Assembly: GCA_035938215.1 (NCBI GenBank)
Contig: DASZHC010000110.1
Location: 1 to 14,417 of the forward strand
Direction of reading: 5' to 3'
DNA length: 14,417 bases
DNA from: DASZHC01 sp035938215
GTDB taxonomy: Bacteria > Verrucomicrobiota > Verrucomicrobiia > Chthoniobacterales > JAFAMB01
Position 1 is the first letter of the stretch. Each line of letters opens with the position of its first letter. Made by a program: the position numbers and the translations under genes. Shown here piece after piece: positions 1 to 5,807 of this stretch. The notes beneath the pieces are model-generated. The model did not search any database. It had not been told where the DNA came from and worked only from the letters and a program-made list of their open reading frames with translations.

Positions 1-384
1 TCATACGGGCCGAGAGAGCAACGCAGAAAAACGGCCAACTGGCTCCGGCCCGAAGGGTTGCGATGAAAATGGGCCGGCGACCGCGTTGCTCGTCGGTCAC
101 GTCCCGCCCCACTTCCATGCTACCCTCGAGACCAAGAGTACCAGGAATAAAGAAAGTGGAGCGGGATGCTCCGCTCCCCGCGCCTTGTCGACGGCCCATT
201 TTGATCGCAACAAAATACATGCTATTTCGGGGACAGGACACTAGTGCATTGTGGCTCCGCCTGATCGGGATTGGCCGCGAAAGGTTCTGCTGGAAGGGGC
301 GGGTGGCGCCCGTACTTATTTTCGGCAGCTTCGCGCAATTCTTCGCTCTTGTGGTTAGGGCGAGGTTCGGTCACTATTCGTGTA
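1..384. other. Upstream non-coding region before pyruvate kinase
   Basis: No convincing gene is present. In frame 1 the plus strand is open from the window edge to a TGA at 64-66 (21 codons), which could be the tail of a gene cut off by the edge, but it is too short to identify. The minus strand is open from an ATG at 220 to the window edge; that reading frame runs across the inverted-repeat element at 57-211 and is probably repeat-derived. A GC-rich hairpin (GGAGCGG at 158-164, CCGCTCC at 171-177) sits inside the element. I cannot place a convincing promoter for the downstream gene. Confidence 0.5.
57..211. repeat. 155-bp MITE-like element with 25-bp terminal inverted repeats
   Basis: The left arm (57-81, beginning GTTGCGATGAAAATGGGCCG) and right arm (187-211, ending CGGCCCATTTTGATCGCAAC) are reverse complements at 23 of 25 positions by hand alignment. 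The outer 20 bases match at 19. Between them lies a 7-bp hairpin (158-164 with 171-177, loop GATGCT). There is no coding capacity for a transposase, so if mobile it would be non-autonomous. No clear target-site duplication is visible. Only one copy is in the window, so 'repeat' rests on its architecture, not on multiplicity. It ends 173 bp before the pyk start codon. Confidence 0.6.
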
Positions 385-1851
385 ATGTCTCGACCTACCA
401 AGCGTACGAAGATTGTGGCAACGATTGGACCGGCAAGCGACAGCGAGGAGATGTTGCGCCGGTTGATTGACGCAGGAATGGATGTTGCCCGCCTGAACTT
501 TTCCCATCGCTCCGCGGAACAAGCCAAGCCTTTGGTTGAGCGGATTCGCGGCGTGGCTCAGCAAATGGGCGTGTTTATCGGTATCCTCGGAGATTTGCGT
601 GGCCCGAGAATCCGGGTCGGCGAGATGGAGGGTGGCAGCATCGAATTGAAGCGTGGAGACAAGATCTTTCTCACGCCGGAGAATGTGGTCGGAACGCCAG
701 CGAAGATTGGAGTGAGCTTCAAAGGGCTTTGCCGCGATGTGATACCCGCTTCGATCATCCTTCTGGACGACGGGAATATCGAATTGCAGGTGGTCGATAT
801 TAGAACGAACGGAGACATTCTCTGCGAGATTGTTCGGGGCGGCGAGTTGAAGAGCAACAAGGGAGTCAATTTAAGGAATCGATTGGTTTCGTTGCCGTCT
901 CTAACAACAAAAGACTATGTGGATTTGGATTTCGCGGTCGAAGAGCAGCTGGATTTTCTGGCCCTCTCGTTCGTTCAATCTTCTACGGATGTACGATTTC
1001 TTAAACAGGCATTAGCCGAACGGGGGGCATCGATTCCGGTTATCGCAAAGATCGAGCGACAAAATGCGCTGAACGATATCGAAAACATTGTACATGAATG
1101 TTACGGAGTGATGGTTGCCCGGGGTGATCTGGCGTTGGAGATGAGTTTCGAAGATGTCCCTATTGCTCAAAAACGAATCATCTCCGTTTGCCGTGACGAA
1201 GGCGTACCTGTCATCACCGCCACTCAGATGCTCGAGTCCATGATAACATATCATAAGCCGACACGTGCGGAGGCGGCCGACATTGCAAATGCGATTCTGG
1301 ATGGGACCGATGCGGTTATGCTTTCCGCCGAATCTGCCGTTGGAAAGTTTCCGGTAGAGGCTGTCGCGACGATGGCTACGATCGCGGCTCGCGCCGAGGC
1401 TGCCTGGACGAGCGGAGAATTGCCAATTCCGGTGACGATTTCGGACAGAAGCGATTTGGAAGCTGCTGTGGCCAATGCGGTCCATGTGATAGCAAATTCG
1501 GTCTCTGCGAAGGCGATCATCGCCGCGACCTCCTCCGGGGGGACTCCAAGGCGTGTGGCCTGTCATCGTCCGAAAATGCCAATTCTGGCGCTTTGCTCTA
1601 CGAGCGAGGTTTGTCGCAGATTAGCTCTGAGCTGGGGCGTCGAACCGACGCTTGTGGAGCCGATCAGCGGCACCGCGCACGTTGTAAAATTGAGTGCTGA
1701 AGCTGCGATGAGAATTCTCGGCGCAAAAATGTCGGATGTCATGGCCATTGTGGCTGGAACTCCGTACAATGTGCCCGGCAAAACCAATCTGATAAAGGTG
1801 GAACAAATCGCGGACGCGCTTAGAGGCGATCGGGCAGGCGCCGACGAATAA
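385..1851 (+). CDS. pyk: Pyruvate kinase
   Basis: Catalyses the last ATP-forming step of glycolysis, phosphoenolpyruvate + ADP to pyruvate + ATP, in the cytosol. The 488-aa protein has the usual family length. It starts KRTKIVATIGPAS, carries the NFSH motif at 38-41, and has the family signature around VIAKIERQNAL with catalytic Lys222 and metal ligand Glu224; the second metal ligand is Asp248 (ARGD). TQMLESM (280-286) and DGTDAVMLSAESA (306-318) follow, then the C-terminal domain with SSGGTPRR. The ATG at 385 is chosen because upstream in-frame sequence is not conserved-looking and the family starts here; no good Shine-Dalgarno is seen. The residue matching rabbit Glu117 is Arg75 (DLRGPRIRVG), closer to the Lys of potassium-independent enzymes. 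Its stop lies 2 bp from the stop of the convergent TraB-family gene. Confidence 0.97.
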   Translation: MSRPTKRTKIVATIGPASDSEEMLRRLIDAGMDVARLNFSHRSAEQAKPLVERIRGVAQQMGVFIGILGDLRGPRIRVGEMEGGSIELKRGDKIFLTPENVVGTPAKIGVSFKGLCRDVIPASIILLDDGNIELQVVDIRTNGDILCEIVRGGELKSNKGVNLRNRLVSLPSLTTKDYVDLDFAVEEQLDFLALSFVQSSTDVRFLKQALAERGASIPVIAKIERQNALNDIENIVHECYGVMVARGDLALEMSFEDVPIAQKRIISVCRDEGVPVITATQMLESMITYHKPTRAEAADIANAILDGTDAVMLSAESAVGKFPVEAVATMATIAARAEAAWTSGELPIPVTISDRSDLEAAVANAVHVIANSVSAKAIIAATSSGGTPRRVACHRPKMPILALCSTSEVCRRLALSWGVEPTLVEPISGTAHVVKLSAEAAMRILGAKMSDVMAIVAGTPYNVPGKTNLIKVEQIADALRGDRAGADE

Positions 1852-1853
1852 GG

Positions 1854-2753
1854 TTACATTTGCACCACGGTATACCCGTCGCGTCTGAGTTGTGCGACGA
1901 CGCCATCTTCCCCGACAAGGTGGCCGGCGCCGACAATAATCAGATAGTTTTCGTTCTTGTGCGCGATTGCCTCGATCTGCGGTAGCCATTTGGTATTTCG
2001 ATCAGAAAACAATGCTTTGTGCGTCACGGGATCCGCATGTTGGTCCTGATTGAGAATCTGGTCGAGCAATCTCACATCTCCGTTCTGCCAGGCAGTCACT
2101 AGACGGCCTATCAAGGCAGGGTATGTTGCAAGCGTCGCCAGAGTTCCTACCAGATAGCGCTCATTCTCCTCGTCGCTGAAATGATCGAAAATCTGCGCCT
2201 GGTCACGAATCGTTTCCAAGCCGAGAACAGGTTTACCGGTTGATCTTGCCTTTCGGAAAAAATAAACATCGACGCCGAGCGTTTCTGAAAACCCGGCCAT
2301 TTCGAGCGTTCGAGAGCTCAACCATTCTGCAAGAAACCAGGGTTTCAGGCGCTCAACTCTCTTGAGCGTCAGACCGTATACCGGCAGTACTACCTTCAGC
2401 AGCTCGACTGTTTCTGGCGAAACCTTTTTGGAGAGCGATTGTCCGGTCGGATAGAACGCAGTCCGCCTGAATTCCCGCGTAAGCCTCGTCGTGGTGAAAC
2501 GGCTGAGGTCGATTTCAAAAACGATGCGACTGGAGTCTTCAAAAGCTCGATTCAGCGCAGCCTTGAGCGGATAGCTTTTCCGGGATAGGACGTGAACGGA
2601 GCCGAGTAGATAAATTGTGTTGTGATCACCCCTCAACTTCCAGAGCGTGTCTTTCGACTCACCGATCTGATGAATTGTCGAGCAAGCAGCCGACAGCACC
2701 GATAGCGCCAAGGCGCAGAATGCCATTCGCATTCCCGCGCAGAGGAGGGTCAT
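1854..2753 (-). CDS. TraB/GumN family (TIKI-like) lipoprotein
   Basis: A 299-aa protein of the TraB/PrgY/GumN family (PF01963), related to TIKI metalloproteases. The paired GxxH-type motifs are present: LLGSVH (49-54) and IVGAGHLVG (273-281), with acidic residues in RIVFEID (Glu80) and LGLE (Glu170). The C-terminus DGVVAQLRRDGYTVVQM is typical. The N-terminus has a hydrophobic signal ending LSAAC (Cys24), a near-lipobox with Ser at -3, so the protein is probably secreted and perhaps lipidated. The family's biochemical role in bacteria is poorly defined; peptidase activity is inferred from TIKI relatives. The frame is open to 2894, but a start at 2753 is preferred: it has a GGGAG Shine-Dalgarno 4 bases upstream, begins 13 bp after the CHASE3 gene's stop, and puts the signal peptide at the N-terminus. 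Likely co-transcribed with that gene. Confidence 0.88.
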   Translation of the reverse strand: MTLLCAGMRMAFCALALSVLSAACSTIHQIGESKDTLWKLRGDHNTIYLLGSVHVLSRKSYPLKAALNRAFEDSSRIVFEIDLSRFTTTRLTREFRRTAFYPTGQSLSKKVSPETVELLKVVLPVYGLTLKRVERLKPWFLAEWLSSRTLEMAGFSETLGVDVYFFRKARSTGKPVLGLETIRDQAQIFDHFSDEENERYLVGTLATLATYPALIGRLVTAWQNGDVRLLDQILNQDQHADPVTHKALFSDRNTKWLPQIEAIAHKNENYLIIVGAGHLVGEDGVVAQLRRDGYTVVQM

Positions 2754-2757
2754 CAAG

Positions 2758-2762
2758 CTCCC
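2758..2762 (-). promoter_or_regulatory. Ribosome binding site of the TraB-family gene
   Basis: Read on the minus strand, GGGAG lies 4 bases before the ATG at 2753. It decides between this start and the longer reading frame that opens at 2894 and overlaps the upstream gene in another frame. Confidence 0.55.
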
Positions 2763-2766
2763 AGAG

Positions 2767-3645
2767 TCAGTTGCCGGGGGCGAGTCCGAGCTGTGGCTTT
2801 GAGTTGTTGGCATTGCCAGCCCGATCGTCCGAGACCGTGATGTTCTTGCCAACCACACCCATAACTCCCTCAAAAGCTTCCTCGGAGATTCCATGAGAGA
2901 CTTTCACCCGAAACCTATGCCAAAGGAAATCCTCCATGCGCATCCATCTGCCATTAAAATTGACGCGTTGCGTCCATGCGCAAATCGTAATAATGCTTTG
3001 GAGCTGCCGGATTTTCAAAAGCAATATGCCGGCGCCAATAATAACTGCTGCGCTCACCGACAATAACACGGTCGACACAGTCGCGCGCGCATCTACGTCG
3101 GACTGAGTTACCTTTTTTCGGACAGACAATACCTGGTCCTCATCTGCCTGCATTTCCCGGATAAGGGCGCTGATCTGGTCCGGCGGGTTTGCGTCTCGAG
3201 ATTCGTGTAAGATTTGCACTTCTTTTCCGGCGGGACCCGAATCCTTTGACAAAGCGGAACCACGATTTTCTGCCAACGTTTTCTCGATCAAGGGCCGAAG
3301 ACGACTTAGACGAGCCGATTGATCTGGGCGATCGGCTAGAAGAACCGAAAGATACTGCAAACGGACAAAGGCATCGCTTGCGGCGAATAAGGAGGGTTGG
3401 AGATAAGAATGGCTGCCTGTCAAAAGGAAGATACTTTGTCCCGCTTCGGACTGAATAAGATCATTGCGCAGTTCAAGAAGCTGTTCGCGAACCTCGTAGC
3501 TGTGCTTAACGAGCGTCAGCCCCTGCTGCTGATCGAGGTACATCTGTTTCAGGAACAGAAAAACCAGAATGGCGACCAGTAAGGGTACCGCGATAAAGAC
3601 AATCAAAGTCGCCTTCTCGCTGCGCTTTAGGAAATTGCCATTCAT
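2767..3645 (-). CDS. CHASE3-domain membrane sensor-like protein with degenerate ICAW/HGIS C-terminal motif
   Basis: A 292-aa protein with TM1 at about 12-33, an extracytoplasmic domain at about 36-185, TM2 at about 190-211 and a short cytoplasmic tail. The extracytoplasmic part matches CHASE3 (PF05227): HSYEVREQLLELRNDLIQSE, then SIFLLTGSHSYLQP, an acidic-proline DRPDQSARLSRLRPLI segment and a second helical half. CHASE3 normally feeds histidine kinases, GGDEF or methyl-accepting outputs; none is present. The tail instead has ITICAWTQRVNFNGRWMRME (219-238) and VSHGISEEA (249-257). This resembles the short ICAWCKKIR...W...HGICPEC motif that follows PAS, GGDEF and receiver domains in many bacteria, but three of its four cysteines are replaced. 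The ATG at 3645 has no clear Shine-Dalgarno; the frame is open a further 30 codons upstream without an ATG, GTG or TTG. Probably first gene of an operon with the TraB-family gene. Confidence 0.8.
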   Translation of the reverse strand: MNGNFLKRSEKATLIVFIAVPLLVAILVFLFLKQMYLDQQQGLTLVKHSYEVREQLLELRNDLIQSEAGQSIFLLTGSHSYLQPSLFAASDAFVRLQYLSVLLADRPDQSARLSRLRPLIEKTLAENRGSALSKDSGPAGKEVQILHESRDANPPDQISALIREMQADEDQVLSVRKKVTQSDVDARATVSTVLLSVSAAVIIGAGILLLKIRQLQSIITICAWTQRVNFNGRWMRMEDFLWHRFRVKVSHGISEEAFEGVMGVVGKNITVSDDRAGNANNSKPQLGLAPGN

Positions 3646-3889
3646 TACGGAAGATGAGTTCGTAGTCGAGTGCGTCTTACCTGGGAGCAGGGTCTGTGAG
3701 GTCCTGTTAATGTCTTGGACCCTCCCGGTCGAACCTCACCAGGCTCTCACCAATTAATCGGTAGTCTCACTCAAGAATTAATAAATACAATAGAAGTCAT
3801 CAATAAGATGGGCTTATTTTATTCAATACGGAGTTGAAAGGGAGGTTGTTGTTGCGCTGCGGCGCGTTCTGGTCCAAACCAAACCTGAA
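3646..3889. promoter_or_regulatory. Divergent intergenic region between CHASE3 and C39 genes
   Basis: This 244-bp region separates two divergent genes and should hold both promoters. The part near 3750-3835 is AT-rich (runs such as AATTAATAAATACAATA), as expected for promoters, but no convincing -35/-10 pair can be assigned to either strand. The CHASE3-proximal part (3680-3743) is GC-rich with competing inverted repeats, listed separately. Confidence 0.4.
3680..3743 (-). promoter_or_regulatory. Leader with mutually exclusive stem-loops before the CHASE3 gene
   Basis: Fold 1 pairs GTGAGGT (3696-3702) with ACCTCAC (3733-3739), extended by CCTG (3680-3683) with CAGG (3740-3743). Fold 2 pairs GGTCC (3700-3704) with GGACC (3717-3721) and GGGAG (3683-3687) with CTCCC (3722-3726). 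The two share GGT at 3700-3702, so both cannot form at once. The region ends 34 bases before the CHASE3 start. An attenuator, a protein-binding site or a dispersed repeat are all possible; it matches no riboswitch I recognise. Confidence 0.3.
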
Positions 3890-4573
3890 ATGGGTGTTTA
3901 TCCTGATTCGGTTGCCGATCGGCTGCGACGCGGTCCATCGCAAAATGCAAATCCGCGGAAGGTGCGACTCCTGGCCCTGATTGCAATACTTGGGATCGCC
4001 GCAGTCGCTGTCCTTTGGTATTACTACGGTGCAGCCAGAAAAATCCCAGCAGCCGGAGGTCTTTACTTTTTTTCGAGATTGGAACTTCCCGTGCATCGAT
4101 TTGCGCAGGACGATCCACGTTGGTCTGACGATCCGCTTGGACCAACGCAGGCAACCATGGGAGCTGAAGGTTGCGCGGTCTCGTCTTCAGCGATGGTTCT
4201 GGCATTTTATGGTCAAGACGTCGACCCAGGCCGCCTGAATGCATTCCTCACAATGAATGGCGGATTTACGCCTGAAGGTTGGTTGTATTGGGAAAAGGCG
4301 GCGGACTACGTGCCCGGAACGGTACGGCACGCCTATGAAGATCTGCCTTCTTATTTCCTCATTGATTCAAATCTGTTGGGGGGGAATCCCGTAATCGTGC
4401 GGATCCACTTGCCGAGCGGTATAACGCATTTCGTCGTCATAATTGGAAAGACCGGCTTTGACTACCTGGTTCAGGATCCTGCCTCCGGCGGAGAATCTGG
4501 GGTGTATCCGTTGCGGAAACTGGCGCATGAAATTGATGCGCTCAGATTCTACGAGAGAATTCGAAAGAAGTAA
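3890..4573 (+). CDS. Membrane-anchored C39-like cysteine peptidase family protein
   Basis: A 227-aa protein. A basic N-terminus (RKVR) is followed by one TM helix at about 25-47 and then a domain of the Peptidase_C39_2 type (PF13529, papain-like fold), placed outside the cytoplasm by the positive-inside rule. The catalytic set is visible: Gln73 in AQDDPRWSDDPLG as oxyanion-type residue, Cys95 in MGAEGCAVSSSAMVLAFYG, His180 in GITHFVVIIG and Asp196 in VQDPASG. Family members include bacteriocin-processing peptidases and many uncharacterised cell-surface proteins; here no ABC transporter or leader-peptide gene is nearby, so the substrate is unknown. The ATG at 3890 has no clear Shine-Dalgarno. 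sanA follows 114 bp downstream on the same strand, so a shared envelope role is possible but unproven. Confidence 0.85.
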   Translation: MGVYPDSVADRLRRGPSQNANPRKVRLLALIAILGIAAVAVLWYYYGAARKIPAAGGLYFFSRLELPVHRFAQDDPRWSDDPLGPTQATMGAEGCAVSSSAMVLAFYGQDVDPGRLNAFLTMNGGFTPEGWLYWEKAADYVPGTVRHAYEDLPSYFLIDSNLLGGNPVIVRIHLPSGITHFVVIIGKTGFDYLVQDPASGGESGVYPLRKLAHEIDALRFYERIRKK

Positions 4574-4687
4574 TCCTGCATTCTTACCTCCTTTGATACT
4601 TTTCATTTCGTTCCGAATGTCCTGCCATGCGCAATCGTGCTCTTTGCCTCGAGGATTGATGAAGGTCCTCCGTTCCTGAAAGTGATA

Positions 4688-5338
4688 ATGCGAATTGATC
4701 GTAGCCTTAGCAGCAAACAGAGGCGGGCGATTCTAACCATCGTACTCACTTTCTGTTTGTTTGCGCTGAGCGGGGTAGGCGCCTTTTTGGTCCTCTGTCA
4801 ATGGTGGGTCTACGCAGCCGGCGATAATCGAATCTTCAAGAGTGCCGATGACGTCCCTGAAAACGAAGTTGGCTTGGTACTCGGAACTGCAAAATGGCTT
4901 GGTAACGGGAAGCTCAACCGGTTCTTTTCTTTCCGAATGGATGCGGCCTGCCGCCTTTATAGATCCGGGAAAGTAGGTAGCCTTTTGCTGAGCGGAAATG
5001 GGCTCACCCCGGGCCGGGGCGAGCCGGAGCAGATGAGAAACGAGTTGATTGCGCGCGGCATCCCCGCCGGCGCGCTCAAGCTAGACAATGGCGGTATTCG
5101 GACCCTTGACTCCATTCTACGAGCCAAGCGTATTTACGGTCTGAATCAACTGACGATTGTGTCGCAGGAATTCCACAATCGCAGGGCCCTCTTTTTCTGC
5201 CGCGCATATGGAATAGACGCAGTGGGTTTCAATGCGGAGGATGTCCCGGCATCGGAGGCGCTCCGGACTTTTCTACGAGAGTTTCTTGCTCGTGTCGACG
5301 CGGTGCTTGAGATAACTTTACTCCGTCCCCGCCTCTGA
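4688..5338 (+). CDS. sanA: SanA/YdcF-like DUF218 family envelope protein
   Basis: A 216-aa inner-membrane protein with one N-terminal TM (about 14-36) and a DUF218 domain (PF02698). It resembles E. coli SanA, the vancomycin-exclusion protein: VGLVLGTAKWLGNGKLN (61-77), FRMDAACRLYRSGKV, LLLSGNG (99-105), EPEQMRNELIARGIP, RTLDSILRAKRIY (138-150), IVSQEFHNRRALFFCRAYGI and LREFLARVDAVL. SanA affects envelope permeability; its biochemistry is unresolved. The ATG at 4688 is preferred. A GTG at 4637 would add 17 residues ahead of the expected start. The protein ends about where the conserved domain ends, lacking the tail of E. coli SanA (239 aa as I recall it). The TGA stop lies inside a dispersed repeat (5331-5399), which may have supplied the 3' end. 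Confidence 0.88.
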   Translation: MRIDRSLSSKQRRAILTIVLTFCLFALSGVGAFLVLCQWWVYAAGDNRIFKSADDVPENEVGLVLGTAKWLGNGKLNRFFSFRMDAACRLYRSGKVGSLLLSGNGLTPGRGEPEQMRNELIARGIPAGALKLDNGGIRTLDSILRAKRIYGLNQLTIVSQEFHNRRALFFCRAYGIDAVGFNAEDVPASEALRTFLREFLARVDAVLEITLLRPRL

Positions 5339-5399
5339 CCAGCGAGATGTAAGGATCTCAAGGTCGCGTTGGGAGCAGCGCCGCTGGAGCGTGACGCTC
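5331..5399 (+). repeat. Partial third copy of the GC-rich dispersed repeat, overlapping the sanA stop
   Basis: Bases 5359-5381 are identical over 23 bp to the reverse complement of 11571-11593, and 5349-5366 are identical over 18 bp to 8850-8867. The start GCCTCTGACC corresponds to GCCTCAGACC in the two other copies; the single change to T creates the sanA TGA (5336-5338). This copy diverges after about 5383 and ends in its own perfect hairpin GAGCGT-G-ACGCTC (5387-5399). It lacks the MITE-like half of the other copies. Within it GAGAT (5344-5348) can pair with ATCTC (5355-5359). Confidence 0.75.
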
Positions 5400-5441
5400 G
5401 ATTGAGATGACAAATTTAAATTAAAAGCTACTTTGCGAGCC

Positions 5442-5801
5442 GTGTATATCTCGTTGGTAAAGTCTAAAATTCATCGAGCTGTCGTCACTGGAGCAGACGT
5501 TAATTATGAGGGTAGTCTTGCTATCTCCGCCGATCTCGCCGAGTTGGCGGAACTCGAAGAATATGAGCGCATTCTCGTAGGGAACATGGCAAATGGCGAG
5601 CGATTTGAGACCTACGTCATCTACGCAGGAAGGGGCAGTGGAGCGATTCTTCTGAACGGGGCGGCTGCGCATCTTGGAAAGCCCGGGGATCGTCTCACGA
5701 TTATGAGTTTCGGGTGGTTTACCGCACACGAAGAAGCCAGGACTCACCGTCCCAAAATTATCATTCTTGGCGAAAGAAACGAAGTGCTCCGTCATAAATA
5801 A
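5442..5801 (+). CDS. panD: Aspartate 1-decarboxylase proenzyme
   Basis: Converts L-aspartate to beta-alanine for pantothenate and CoA synthesis. It is a pyruvoyl enzyme that cleaves itself between Gly24 and Ser25 to form beta and alpha chains. The site is intact (NYEGS), with Lys9 in KSKIHR, Arg54, Thr57 and Tyr58 (RFETY), and NGAAAH from Asn72, all at E. coli numbering when translation starts at the GTG at 5442. That gives 119 aa against 126 in E. coli as recalled. A TTG at 5433 would add three residues; the family's N-terminus fits the GTG better. Neither start has a good Shine-Dalgarno. The last residues follow HEEARTHRPKIIILGERNEV, the usual end. The downstream gene begins 6 bp after the stop, in the same frame. 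No other pan gene is in the window. A PanZ-type maturation factor is not seen. Confidence 0.95.
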   Translation: MYISLVKSKIHRAVVTGADVNYEGSLAISADLAELAELEEYERILVGNMANGERFETYVIYAGRGSGAILLNGAAAHLGKPGDRLTIMSFGWFTAHEEARTHRPKIIILGERNEVLRHK

Positions 5802-5807
5802 CTTTTT

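Noticed and set aside
1..220. Minus-strand reading frame open from an ATG at 220 to the window edge
   Set aside because: It is produced by the inverted-repeat element itself, has no recognisable domain and no ribosome site. Kept only as a comment on the repeat.
63..470. Plus-strand 135-codon reading frame overlapping the pyk start
   Set aside because: Arginine- and proline-rich low-complexity translation that crosses the 57-211 inverted-repeat element and overlaps the certain pyruvate kinase gene in another frame.
1012..1566. 184-codon minus-strand frame inside pyruvate kinase
   Set aside because: A shadow of the pyk coding sequence on the opposite strand; pyk motifs are intact throughout.
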